Assembly: GCF_025917685.1 (NCBI RefSeq)
Contig: NZ_CP089518.1
Coordinates: 993,001 to 1,057,000, forward strand
Origin: Bacillus cereus
Lineage (GTDB): Bacteria > Bacillota > Bacilli > Bacillales > Bacillaceae_G
Direction of reading: 5' to 3'
Length of the DNA: 64,000 bases
Under the pieces are notes generated by a model. The model saw only the letters and a program-made list of their open reading frames with translations, did no database searches and was not told where the DNA came from. Below, in pieces: positions 17,766-26,028 of this stretch (its first letter is position 1; each line of letters opens with the position of its first letter). The translations under genes and the position numbers were made by a program.

Positions 17766-19448
17766 ATGAAATTTTCAAGTAAACAACGTAAAGACGTATT
17801 AAATGGAGTAAATAAGCAAGAGTTAGATGTGATCGTAATTGGTGGAGGTATTACTGGTTCTGGTATTGCATTAGATGGGGCAACACGCGGTTTATCAACG
17901 ATTGTGTTTGAAATGCAGGACTTTGCAGCAGGTACATCAAGTCGTTCAACGAAACTTGTACATGGCGGTTTACGTTATTTAAAACAACTTGAAGTGAAAA
18001 TGGTAGCAGAGGTGGGGAAAGAGCGTGCGATCGTATATGAGAACGGTCCCCATGTAACAACACCAGAGTGGATGTTACTTCCGTTCCATACAGGCGGTAC
18101 GTTCGGATCATTTAGTACATCAATTGGTCTTCGTGTATATGACTTCTTAGCAGGTGTAAAACGAAGCGAGCGCAGAAAGATGTTTAACCGTGAAGAAACG
18201 CTAAATAAAGAGCCTCTTGTAAAACAAGAAGGATTAAAAGGCGGCGGTTACTACGTAGAATATCGTACAGACGATGCGCGTCTTACAATTGAAGTAATGA
18301 AAGAAGCGATTGAGCATGGTGCGAAAGCTGTTAACTACGCAAAAGTAGACAGTTTCTTATATAAAGATGGAAAAGTATGCGGTGTACGTGTAATCGATTT
18401 ACTAGACGGTGAAGTATACGAAGTTTACGGTAAGAAAATTGTAAACGCAGCCGGTCCTTGGGTAGATACACTTCGTGAAAAAGATAACTCGAAAAAAGGT
18501 AAAGTACTGCAGTTATCAAAAGGTGTTCACTTAGTAATTGATCAAAAACGTTTCCCATTAGGCCAAGCGATTTACTTCGATACACCAGATAAACGTATGG
18601 TGTTCGCGATTCCGCGCGGAGGAAAAACGTACGTAGGTACAACAGATACGTTCTATGATAAAGACGCAGCTGTACCGCACATGACAACAGAAGATCGCAC
18701 ATATATCATTAATGCGATTAACTACATGTTCCCAAGCGTGAAAATTACAGAAAAAGATGTGGAATCAAGTTGGGCTGGTGTACGTCCGTTAATTTATGAA
18801 GAAGGTAAGAATGCATCTGAAATTTCTCGTAAAGATGAAATTTGGACTTCTGAATCTGGTTTAATTACAATCGCAGGTGGTAAATTGACAGGATACCGCA
18901 AAATGGCTGAAATGGTAGTAGACTACGTAACGAACCTATTACAAAAAGAAGGACATAGCGCATATCCGAAGAGTGACACGAAACATATGCCAATCTCTGG
19001 TGGACATGTAAGTGGTTCACATGGATTCTCAGCATTCGTTGCGAAAAAAGCAGGCGAAGGTACGAAATACGGTTTAACAACAGCTCAAGCAGAAGAATTC
19101 GCGAAATTCTATGGCTCTAACGTAGACGTACTGTTCGACTTAGCGAAAAAACATAAAAACGAAGCGAAAGAATACAACATGCCGCTAGACGTTCTAATCC
19201 CTCTTGTATACGCAATGGATTACGAAATGACAGCGAAACCAGTTGACTTCTTCGTACGCCGCAGAGGTGCTGTATTCTTTAACATCCACTGGGTATACGA
19301 GTGGAAAGAAGCAGTAATCAACTACATGGCTGCAAAACTAGGCTGGAGCAAAGAAGAGCAAATGAAATATACTGCTGAACTAGAAAAAGCATTAACAGAC
19401 GCTGTAATTCCTGTAGATCAACAAGAACAAGCAGCTGCGTTAGCGTAA
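17766..19448 (+). CDS. glpD: Aerobic glycerol-3-phosphate dehydrogenase GlpD
   Basis: A 560-residue FAD enzyme that oxidises glycerol-3-phosphate to dihydroxyacetone phosphate and feeds electrons to menaquinone at the membrane. The dinucleotide-binding motif is VIGGGITGSGIALDGATRG near residue 20, followed by the family block SSRSTKLVHGGLRYL. The ATG follows GGGAGGAATTACC. The upstream in-frame start at 17727 lies in the terminator stem and is not used. It has its own leader terminator. Confidence 0.95.
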   Translation: MKFSSKQRKDVLNGVNKQELDVIVIGGGITGSGIALDGATRGLSTIVFEMQDFAAGTSSRSTKLVHGGLRYLKQLEVKMVAEVGKERAIVYENGPHVTTPEWMLLPFHTGGTFGSFSTSIGLRVYDFLAGVKRSERRKMFNREETLNKEPLVKQEGLKGGGYYVEYRTDDARLTIEVMKEAIEHGAKAVNYAKVDSFLYKDGKVCGVRVIDLLDGEVYEVYGKKIVNAAGPWVDTLREKDNSKKGKVLQLSKGVHLVIDQKRFPLGQAIYFDTPDKRMVFAIPRGGKTYVGTTDTFYDKDAAVPHMTTEDRTYIINAINYMFPSVKITEKDVESSWAGVRPLIYEEGKNASEISRKDEIWTSESGLITIAGGKLTGYRKMAEMVVDYVTNLLQKEGHSAYPKSDTKHMPISGGHVSGSHGFSAFVAKKAGEGTKYGLTTAQAEEFAKFYGSNVDVLFDLAKKHKNEAKEYNMPLDVLIPLVYAMDYEMTAKPVDFFVRRRGAVFFNIHWVYEWKEAVINYMAAKLGWSKEEQMKYTAELEKALTDAVIPVDQQEQAAALA

Positions 19449-19455
19449 AAATAGA

Positions 19456-19490
19456 GAACCACCTGAAGGGGAGCCTTTAGGTGGTTTTTG
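19456..19490 (+). terminator. Terminator after glpD
   Basis: ACCACCTGAA pairs with TTTAGGTGGT and is followed by TTTTGTTTT. Confidence 0.8.
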
Positions 19491-19606
19491 TTTTATTATG
19501 AATGCGCTAAAATATCGATTAAAGTGTTGTGTTTTACTCTTCCTAAAGAGAAATAAGCTTGAAATAAAGGTATAACAAAACGGTATGGACATAGCCAGCC
19601 ATATTG

Positions 19607-20107
19607 TTATAGATTTATCCCGTCTTGTTTTGTTTTTTTCTTATTATTGGAGGTGTAAATATAAAGAAAAGCAAGAAGCCCATATAAGATTCCTCCTAAC
19701 AAGAAAAACGGTTCAACAATTACTAATAGTAAAGAAAGGGATTCTGAGTCCAACAAGCTTTGAGTTATCCCTACGCCACCCCGCAAACCTAAAATTGCAC
19801 ATGCTCCCCATGCTGCAGTGAGCAACAACCAGGATGGAAATCTTCGTCCCCATGCTTGAACAAGTGCAAGTGCAGTAAATGCAGCAACTATACATAGAGC
19901 AATTGCAACTAGATTAATGATGAATAACACTTTGCCCATTGTCCTGCCTTCAAATCCTAAAGTACCTCCTGCCGCCCAATAAATGTGAATTAACCCGAAT
20001 AGAGCTGACCAAACAAAAGCTGCATAACCAGTAAAAACCAACCACTTATCGATTTTGTCCGGCGGATGTTGATTATTATTGTTTTTGATTGTAATAACTC
20101 CTTTCAT
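19607..20107 (-). CDS. DUF3995-like membrane protein with unclear start
   Basis: About 160-166 residues with four membrane helices (WLVFTGYAAFVWSALFGLI; VLFIINLVAIALCIVAAFT; WLLLTAAWGACAILGL; LLLVIVEPFFLLGGILYGLL). This resembles DUF3995 proteins of unknown function. The start is odd. The ATG at 20107 has no ribosome binding site before it, whereas a good AAAGGAG (20098-20104, minus strand) lies just after it, 8 nt before an ATC codon (20087-20089). Either ATC/ATT is used, or an ancestral ATG mutated to ATC and the gene is poorly expressed. Confidence 0.65.
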   Translation of the reverse strand: MKGVITIKNNNNQHPPDKIDKWLVFTGYAAFVWSALFGLIHIYWAAGGTLGFEGRTMGKVLFIINLVAIALCIVAAFTALALVQAWGRRFPSWLLLTAAWGACAILGLRGGVGITQSLLDSESLSLLLVIVEPFFLLGGILYGLLAFLYIYTSNNKKKTKQDGINL

Positions 20108-20129
20108 TACGAGGAATAATAGCAATCTT

Positions 20130-20586
20130 TTTGAATACCGTATAGTTTTATATACGGTATCATTTTATAATTTATTAGTATTAAATCCAATGGAAATGCG
20201 GAAATATTATGATTATATTTATGCGATCAGTTACTACATTATATGTCCCTTTTATGGAACAAAAATCAATTAGGACTTTTTAACCAAGGAGCTAAAATGT
20301 AGAGGAAACACGAATACGGTAAATGATGTCAAAATGCTAAATATACTCATGAAATAATTGATCTACTTATAAAAAGTTATGTAGAAAATGAACTATCTTC
20401 GGATCAAAAAAGAAAATTCGAATTGCTGACGGAATTATAAAACAACAGAAGTACCGCTACATTAGGGGTACTTTTTATTTTGTATCTTTATTGTGAATTT
20501 GAAACAAAGTTGTATACACCCTTTATCTTAAAATCAAGTTATGTTTAAATATAAATGTTAAAAATAAACCAAATGAGGTAAATTCT
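20130..20586. other. Intergenic region with a decayed ORF tail
   Basis: On the plus strand about 20310-20440 a frame reads ...HEIIDLLIKSYVENELSSDQ, then KRKFELLTEL and a TAA, with an in-frame TGA some 14 codons before. This looks like the end of a lost gene, family not recognised. A hairpin AAGTACC / GGTACTT followed by TTTATTTTG (20449-20482) could be its terminator. The lipoprotein gene follows. Confidence 0.3.
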
Positions 20587-21111
20587 ATGAAAAAGATTTG
20601 CGCTATTTTATTCTCTATCTTTTTACTACTTATTCTCTCTAGTTGCGGACGAGATATTTTAACTAAGGATACTATTGAAGACGGGTTCACACATCGATTA
20701 GACTTTGAAAATAAGTTAAAAGAATACTCAAATGGCATGATTGAGATCGAAGATTCAAATATAGAGTATCGTGATAAAGAAAACGATCGTATCTATAAAG
20801 CAGACTGGAAAGGATTTGAAATTTATTCCAAAATGGGTAAAAGTGATTGGCTGTCAAACTCCTATTCGGTTACAACTGAAAAACTGGTATTTGAGGATAA
20901 GACAGCTAATGAGCAGTATCGAAAACTAATGGAAATCATCATTCGTATTGCAGACCCAAAACTCAATATTGAAGAAGTAAATAAGCTAATAGATAGTGGA
21001 GTAGACTTAAACGAGGTAAAAGATGGGAGGGGGTTCTACTACCAACTAAAGGTAGGTCAAGACCCAGTAAACAACATTGACTTTACGATTGTACCTAAAG
21101 GTGGATGGTAA
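20587..21111 (+). CDS. Putative lipoprotein of unknown function
   Basis: A 174-residue protein with a type II signal peptide: KK, hydrophobic core ILFSIFLLLILSS, and lipobox LSSC with the lipid-carrying C20. The mature part is charged, with no motif I recognise. GAGGTAAATTCT precedes the ATG. It should be anchored on the outer face of the membrane. It stands alone, bounded by terminators. Confidence 0.7.
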   Translation: MKKICAILFSIFLLLILSSCGRDILTKDTIEDGFTHRLDFENKLKEYSNGMIEIEDSNIEYRDKENDRIYKADWKGFEIYSKMGKSDWLSNSYSVTTEKLVFEDKTANEQYRKLMEIIIRIADPKLNIEEVNKLIDSGVDLNEVKDGRGFYYQLKVGQDPVNNIDFTIVPKGGW

Positions 21112-21210
21112 TTGAAGAATGAATAGAAAGAGATAAGATTCTTAGTTGCGGTCTTAGTTTTTTGTTCTTTTAACTGATATCATTTTTGAAAAAACATGTT
21201 AAGCAAAATA

Positions 21211-21241
21211 CAATGAGCTGCCCATATCGGCAGCTCATTTA
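21211..21241. terminator. Bidirectional hairpin terminator
   Basis: AAATGAGCTGCC pairs with GGCAGCTCATTT (only the outermost A/T is imperfect). It lies between the lipoprotein gene and the convergent membrane protein gene. Confidence 0.75.
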
Positions 21242-21275
21242 CATACTTATCGTTAGCGGAAGTCATTTTAAACTT

Positions 21276-21587
21276 CTATGTGTCGATTTTTTCTTTGCCC
21301 TTGCGGATAAACCACCATATCAAAGCTACAAGTAGTAGGAGGAGCGGTATTCCCTGAATAAAGAGAAATCCTCCCCAAAAATCAAGTTCAGTACTATATG
21401 GAGAGTCTGTTGCCATCACACCTATAAATAAAGCCACTGGAATTGTGCATAGATTTACCCCTAAACTGACCATTATGAATGTTAGATTTTTATCCTTAGT
21501 TTTTGGTGAATCAGAATTGAAGAATGAGAATACTGCAAGGCCGATTATAAAATACAGTATTACATAAAGCTGATTAAGATATCCCAT
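21276..21587 (-). CDS. Small membrane protein, tandem paralogue A
   Basis: A 103-residue protein with three membrane helices (LYVILYFIIGLAVFSFF; LTFIMVSLGVNLCTIPVALFIG; FWGGFLFIQGIPLLLLLVALIWW). GGAGGAATATT precedes the ATG on the minus strand. It is a close paralogue of the gene at 21751-22047; the segments MVSLGVNL and DFWGGFLFIQGIPLL recur almost unchanged. Function unknown. Confidence 0.65.
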   Translation of the reverse strand: MGYLNQLYVILYFIIGLAVFSFFNSDSPKTKDKNLTFIMVSLGVNLCTIPVALFIGVMATDSPYSTELDFWGGFLFIQGIPLLLLLVALIWWFIRKGKEKIDT

Positions 21588-21702
21588 AATATTCCTCCGT
21601 TATCCTAATTGTACCATTAGCAAGGCCTATTTTGTGTACATTTGGATGAATAGGATATTCATATAAAGTTAACATAACGTAACATTATTGATAGGAAGAA
21701 AA

Positions 21703-21734
21703 AAGTGGATCCCTACTCTCGCAAGGAATCCACC
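21703..21734 (-). terminator. Terminator of paralogue B
   Basis: On the minus strand GTGGATTCCT pairs with AGGGATCCAC, followed by TTTTTTC. A diverged copy lies at 22152-22183. Confidence 0.75.
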
Positions 21735-21750
21735 TATTCATTATATGCTT

Positions 21751-22047
21751 CTATACTTGTTTTGTTTTCTTTGCTAGTGCCAACTTCAAAAAAGCTGCAA
21801 GTAGTATGAGAAGCGGTATTCCCTGAATGAAGAGAAATCCTCCCCAAAAATCAAGTGCAGTACTATCTGGAGGGGCTGTTGCCATCCCGCCTATAAAAAA
21901 AGCTATTGGACTTGTGAGTAGATTTATCCCTAAACAGACCATTATCAACGATAGGTTTTTAGCCTTAATTTTTGGTGAACCAGATTTAAAAAATAAGAAT
22001 ATTGCAGTGCCGAATATAAGAAACAGTGTTACATAAAAATTTAACAT
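21751..22047 (-). CDS. Small membrane protein, tandem paralogue B
   Basis: A 98-residue, three-helix membrane protein beginning MLNFYVTLFLIFGTAIF and sharing most of its central and C-terminal sequence with paralogue A (SLIMVCLGINL, LDFWGGFLFIQGIPLLILL). The ATG at 22047 is preceded by GGAGGGC; the upstream in-frame ATGs lie before that site. The upstream non-coding DNA of the two genes is also alike, so the duplication unit was larger than the gene. Function unknown. Confidence 0.65.
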   Translation of the reverse strand: MLNFYVTLFLIFGTAIFLFFKSGSPKIKAKNLSLIMVCLGINLLTSPIAFFIGGMATAPPDSTALDFWGGFLFIQGIPLLILLAAFLKLALAKKTKQV

Positions 22048-22151
22048 AATAGCCCTCCATGACTTTAATTGTACCATCAGCAAGGACAAATTTGAACAAA
22101 TAGGATATTTATGTAAGTCAGATATAGTGTCTCATTATCAGTAGCAAGAAA

Positions 22152-22183
22152 AAAGCGGATCCTTACTCTCAAAAGGAATCCAC
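22152..22183 (-). terminator. Hairpin copy upstream of paralogue B
   Basis: On the minus strand GTGGATTCCT pairs with AAGGATCCGC, followed by TTTTTTC. It is a diverged copy of the hairpin at 21703-21734. It ends no visible gene now and marks the edge of the duplication unit or the end of a lost third copy. Confidence 0.55.
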
Positions 22184-22241
22184 TCTCTCTTTTTCTATAA
22201 CTATATTTTTATATGTTCCTACCATGCTGGGGGTACCCCAT

Positions 22242-22368
22242 GCCCATCAACTTAAGAATTTTATAACAACACAGGCTAAAAATTCCATGTATTTTTGAAA
22301 GAAAACGGCTTATATTTTCGTTTTGGGGTATTTGCTTTTCATAGCTTGATGGTGATGGAGTAGCGCCA
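22242..22368 (-). repeat. Dispersed ~125-bp intergenic repeat, copy 1 (inverted)
   Basis: On the minus strand it reads CCATCACCATCAAGC, GAAAAGCAAATACC, a U-rich stretch and TTATAAAATTCTTAAGTTGA. The same blocks in the same order occur on the plus strand at 37991-38104. The two copies are ~16 kb apart in opposite orientation. Confidence 0.65.
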
Positions 22369-22369
22369 A

Positions 22370-22588
22370 CAAAACGCGAATTTCGTACGCTAAGCAAAGT
22401 TATTAAAAGAAAAACCCGTTTTTCTGAACAGGTGAGAGTTATACAGTATTGTAGATGGAAAACATATCTAGATAATTCAAATCAGCTCAAATTATTTGAC
22501 GTTGACTTTACTTTTTTGGTGCTTTGCATATCGATGGTAAATTCGTTGACCACGGTAGGACTTTGTTTCAAACCAAAACAAGAAAAAT
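22370..22588. other. Gene-free region with possible ORF remnant
   Basis: On the plus strand near 22519-22591 a frame reads FGALHIDGKFVDHGRTLFQT to a TAA without a start. It may be a decayed gene end; the family is not recognised. Nothing else is seen. Confidence 0.2.
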
Positions 22589-22632
22589 AAGATTACCTGC
22601 ACACTAAAAAGTATAGTGAACAGGTAATCTAG
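22589..22632 (-). terminator. Terminator of the 5'-nucleotidase gene
   Basis: AGATTACCTG pairs with CAGGTAATCT, with CACTA/TAGTG extending the stem. On the minus strand it is followed by TTATTTTTC. Confidence 0.8.
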
Positions 22633-22658
22633 GTTAGGTGTTTTGAGATTAATGAAAG

Positions 22659-24248
22659 CTAATTTATTTTTTGGATTCTTCCATCAATAATAGGCTGAAT
22701 TGGTTCTTTTGCTTGTTTTATATAATCTACTAATGCTTCAAAATCAGTTGGTCCTGTTTCAGCATCTTTCCCATTTTTAAAGGATACAAATCCATCGCCA
22801 CCTGAAGCTAGAAATGCATTCGCAACAACGCTGTAAGTTTTAGAAGGAATAATTTCTTCTCCATTTGTTAAGTGAATACTTGTGACTTTTTCTCCATTTG
22901 GCTTGTTCGCATCCCAAGTGTATTGGATCCCTGAAATTTGAAGCATTCTTGTGATGTCTTTTTGCCATTGTTGATTTAAAATATCACGTATGTCTTGACC
23001 CGTTAAATTAACCTTTATTAATTGATTTCCGAATGGTTGAATGCCATATATTTCTCCCCATGTAATATCACCAGCATCTAAGTCATTACGAATACCACCA
23101 GGGTTCATAAGAGCAATTTGGGATTGCATTGTTGCACGCTGGGCATCAGCAACTAAATTGCCGAGAGTAGATTCACCAGCCGTATTTAGTTTGCGATCTA
23201 GTGGATTGGTAGACTTACCAATAACCTCATTGACAAGAGGTGCGATTTTAGCTTGATACTTCTCCATCTTCTTCTTTATTTTTTTATCAGGCTCTATGCC
23301 TTCATGGTAAGTTGTAACAATTTCTGCTTTTTTCTCGACAATATCTTTTGTCTTACGATCAATCTTTACATCAACATCGGCAAAAGCCATTCCATAAGAA
23401 TTTGCTTGTACGACAAGTTTATTATTAACAGTTCCATTTACATAGGTGTGGCTATGCCCCCCAAAAATAACATCGACTTCTGGATCAGTCTCATTTGCTA
23501 ATCGGACGAGATCACCATTTGTTACGCCGTTCGCATCTGTTGTACCTCCGTTATGCGCAAGAACAACGATAGATTTAACGCCTAGTTCTTTCAATTGCTT
23601 TACGGATTTGTTAATGGCTTCAACTTCATCTGTAATTTCTACATTCTTTAGCATAGTAGGCATAACAACGTTAGGAACATCTGTTGTTACGACTCCGATA
23701 AAGCCAACAGGAACTCCTTGTACCTTTTTTATAGTAAATGGTGGTAAAAATAGACGCCCGGTGGATTTATTATAGAAATTTGCGGCAACATATGGGAATT
23801 TTGCTCCTTTAAAATTCCCTGTTTTTTCATGGTATCCACCATAAATAAGGCGGTGCATTTCTTCAACACCTTCATCAAATTCATGATTTCCGATGGTTCC
23901 AACATCAAATTTTAAATCGTTTAGAAATTCAATCGTAGGTTCGTCTTGTAATAATGCTGAGACAGGAGGACTTGCTCCAACGATATCGCCCGCATGAACC
24001 TTTAATGTATTTGGATTTTGTTTTTCACGATCACGTAAATAAGCCGCTAAGTACTCGATTCCCCCTGCATCTTTATTGTTAATTTTCTTTACAGTGTCTA
24101 GTTGCCCATGAAAATCGTTAATACCGAGCATTTGTACATCTATGTAGCGGTTTGGTTCTGTATTTGTTTGAGCCGAAGGCGCAGCAAATACACTTGAAAA
24201 AGTAATTGTACTTAATGCTAAAGCAACTGGAATGATTTTTTTTAACAT
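22659..24248 (-). CDS. Secreted 5'-nucleotidase / 2',3'-cyclic phosphodiesterase
   Basis: A 529-residue exported protein. The signal peptide is MLKKIIPVALALSTITFSSV with probable cleavage after FAA. The metallophosphatase domain has LGINDFHGQL, HAGDIVG, GNHEFDEG, VVLAHNGG and GGHSHTYV. The 5'-nucleotidase C-terminal domain follows from about residue 340 (LMNPGGIRNDL, ASGGDGFVSF). Enzymes of this family release phosphate from extracellular nucleotides. No LPXTG anchor is present, so it is probably released. The ATG at 24248 follows GGGGAGAG; the longer in-frame ATGs are upstream of it. Confidence 0.88.
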   Translation of the reverse strand: MLKKIIPVALALSTITFSSVFAAPSAQTNTEPNRYIDVQMLGINDFHGQLDTVKKINNKDAGGIEYLAAYLRDREKQNPNTLKVHAGDIVGASPPVSALLQDEPTIEFLNDLKFDVGTIGNHEFDEGVEEMHRLIYGGYHEKTGNFKGAKFPYVAANFYNKSTGRLFLPPFTIKKVQGVPVGFIGVVTTDVPNVVMPTMLKNVEITDEVEAINKSVKQLKELGVKSIVVLAHNGGTTDANGVTNGDLVRLANETDPEVDVIFGGHSHTYVNGTVNNKLVVQANSYGMAFADVDVKIDRKTKDIVEKKAEIVTTYHEGIEPDKKIKKKMEKYQAKIAPLVNEVIGKSTNPLDRKLNTAGESTLGNLVADAQRATMQSQIALMNPGGIRNDLDAGDITWGEIYGIQPFGNQLIKVNLTGQDIRDILNQQWQKDITRMLQISGIQYTWDANKPNGEKVTSIHLTNGEEIIPSKTYSVVANAFLASGGDGFVSFKNGKDAETGPTDFEALVDYIKQAKEPIQPIIDGRIQKIN

Positions 24249-24271
24249 AAAATTTTCTCTCCCCTTATTAC

Positions 24272-24311
24272 AATCTGACATCATATGATATAATCTGTCA
24301 TCATTCGATAT
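24272..24311. promoter_or_regulatory. Tandem 20-bp direct repeat upstream of the 5'-nucleotidase gene
   Basis: AATCTGACATCATATGATAT is followed immediately by AATCTGTCATCATTCGATAT, with three differences in 20. Direct repeats two helical turns apart in a promoter region are typical for response-regulator binding. The regulator is unknown; the spacing is not that of PhoP boxes. Confidence 0.5.
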
Positions 24312-24791
24312 TAATTTTAATAGATTAAGAAGATTATTTCTATAAAAATTCTACTAATTATAAAAATTAATAAGATTTTATTGTTTTCTGACAAAATACT
24401 CCTTCCTCAAAAATGTGAAACACTAATTTTAGGTGGGAGATGGATATCGGTATGCGCTACATAAATTGTTAGATATTCGCACACATCTGTTTTACAAACT
24501 ATTCACAGGAAAACAGATTCATATGGATGAAATGACAGAATCAGAGTAAATGTAAAATAGGGTGAGTGCAAAATTATGGATGTTACTTTTATATTGTTCT
24601 TTGTAGGGAGACCTTACACATCCATCAAAGTAAGAGTGAAAGTAAACTGAGCTTGCGAAAGGATAACGCTTTTTATATTTGAGGGTATTAAAATTAACCT
24701 TAAAGAATGTATGCGATATGTTTTTCGTGCGGATAATTATGAAAGTTTATAGAAATGAATGTTAAAACAGTTTTTATTTACACTGATAGGA
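24312..24791. other. Gene-free region with remnant ORF
   Basis: From 24433 to 24549 a frame reads VGDGYRYALHKLLDIRTHLF, then YKLFTGKQIHMDEMTESE and a TAA, with no proper start. It looks like the C-terminal end of a lost gene that I cannot name. The rest shows no coding signal. Confidence 0.25.
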
Positions 24792-24953
24792 CATAATTAT
24801 ATTCCAACTACAAATATTGATACGTCTATTAAATGGTATACTCATAATCTTTATTAAGGTAACGAGTTAGAGTTTTTCGTAACAAAAATGAGCAAAGGGA
24901 TTTTGCTCTTTGGTTGAGCTAATACAAATGAATAAAAGGTTTACTCCTCGTAA
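24792..24953 (+). pseudogene. Decayed VOC/glyoxalase-family gene
   Basis: The frame reads HNYIPTTNIDTSIKWYTHNL, typical of the first strand and helix of small B. cereus group VOC proteins. A TAA interrupts, then GNELEFFVTKMSKGILLFG, a TGA, and ANTNE before further stops. About 50 codons with at least three stops remain. The typical intact gene would have ~120 codons. Confidence 0.45.
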
Positions 24954-24986
24954 AGAAAATTAGATTTAAAATAAAGGTAAAAAACG

Positions 24987-25015
24987 GTACGGACATTGCC
25001 ATCCGTATTTTTTTA
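24987..25015 (+). terminator. Terminator-like hairpin before the ECF operon
   Basis: TACGGA pairs with TCCGTA around CATTGCCA and is followed by TTTTTTT. Similar sequence (AAATAAAGGTA...ACGGTA(C/T)GGACAT) occurs near 19562-19600. Confidence 0.55.
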
Positions 25016-25024
25016 TGAATTTAT

Positions 25025-25050
25025 AAAACTTTTCCATGGCGTGCGTCGTC
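25025..25050 (+). promoter_or_regulatory. Candidate ECF-type autoregulatory promoter
   Basis: AAAAC at 25025-25029 and CGTC at 25047-25050 are 17 nt apart. ECF sigma factors of Bacillus recognise an AAC-rich -35 and a CGTC -10 at about this spacing and usually transcribe their own operon. The match is partial. Confidence 0.45.
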
Positions 25051-25075
25051 TAATATATGGGAAGGAGGAAATGAT

Positions 25076-25609
25076 GTGGATGAATTAACGGTAGAAGTGT
25101 TTGAAATAGAAGATAAGGAGGACCTTATCGACGAAATAATGAACAAGTATGGACAAGAAGTCCTGCAGCTTGTGTATTCATATGTGAATAATAAAGAGGT
25201 TGCTGAGGATTTAACGCAAGATATATTTGTGAAATGCTATAAATCTCTTCATACATATAAAGGGAATTCTAATTTAAAAACATGGTTATGGAGAATTGCG
25301 ATTAATCATTGTAAGGACTATTTAAAAAGTTGGTATAACAAAAAAGTTATCGTGACAGAGGATGAATCTGCGTATATTGAGATTCAAAATGATAGTGTCG
25401 AACAAACTGTCATTCAAAATGCAGAGGATAGTAGGCTGGCTTCTGCAGTAATGAATTTACCGATAAAATATCGAGAAGTGATTTATCTATTTTATTATGA
25501 AGAGTTATCAATTAAAGAGATTGCTACGGTAATAGAAGTGAAGGAAAACACGATAAAAACGAGATTGAAAAAAGCGAAGGAACTATTGAAGAAAGGATTG
25601 GAGGGATAA
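25076..25609 (+). CDS. ECF-type RNA polymerase sigma factor
   Basis: A 177-residue sigma-70 family protein of group 4. Region 2 holds VAEDLTQDIFVKCYKSLHTY and the promoter-melting block LKTWLWRIAINHCKDYL. Region 4 holds LPIKYREVIYLFYYEELSIK with the helix-turn-helix KEIATVIEVKENTIKTRLKKA. The start is GTG behind GGAAGGAGGAAATGAT. It begins a three-gene operon, with the next gene only 4 nt downstream. A classical anti-sigma gene is missing; see the next entry. Confidence 0.88.
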   Translation: MDELTVEVFEIEDKEDLIDEIMNKYGQEVLQLVYSYVNNKEVAEDLTQDIFVKCYKSLHTYKGNSNLKTWLWRIAINHCKDYLKSWYNKKVIVTEDESAYIEIQNDSVEQTVIQNAEDSRLASAVMNLPIKYREVIYLFYYEELSIKEIATVIEVKENTIKTRLKKAKELLKKGLEG

Positions 25610-25613
25610 TCAA

Positions 25614-26021
25614 ATGGAAGATCGATTAAAAGGCTTGCGAAAATCAATGGAGAACACAACTTTTAAACATTTGAGTTTTTCTGATCAGCATCGAAAGCGG
25701 GTGCGTGAAAAAATCAATCAATCGTCCGAAAAGGAAGAAGATATCCTTTTAGCAGTGTTGCAACTTCTTATGAATGAAAAAACAGGTTATGAATTGATGC
25801 AGTTACTACGGGGGAGAGGGATTCAAAAGTTCGAAGGAAATGAAGGTTTTTTATACACTTTATTACACCGCTTAGAACAGAATCGTTTTATCCAATCGAG
25901 TTGGGATCACGAAGGAGCTAAATATTATCAATTAAATGATAAAGGAAATAAGATGCTGCGAAAGGCAGAGAAGAATGCTACGAAGGCACGAATTATATTA
26001 AAAGGATTAGTACAGGAGTGA
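25614..26021 (+). CDS. PadR-like regulator with an N-terminal extension
   Basis: A 135-residue protein. Residues ~42-130 form a PadR-type winged helix (ILLAVLQLLMNEKTGYELMQ, then GFLYTLLHRLEQNRFIQSSW and YYQLNDKGNKML). The first ~40 residues (LRKSMENTTFKHLSFSDQHR, KRVREKI) are not part of PadR and resemble, to my eye, the N-terminal helix of ECF anti-sigma factors in this group. It may restrain the sigma factor as well as bind DNA. It sits between the sigma gene (4-nt gap) and the FtsW-like gene (7-nt gap). Confidence 0.75.
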   Translation: MEDRLKGLRKSMENTTFKHLSFSDQHRKRVREKINQSSEKEEDILLAVLQLLMNEKTGYELMQLLRGRGIQKFEGNEGFLYTLLHRLEQNRFIQSSWDHEGAKYYQLNDKGNKMLRKAEKNATKARIILKGLVQE

Positions 26022-26028
26022 GAAAAAA

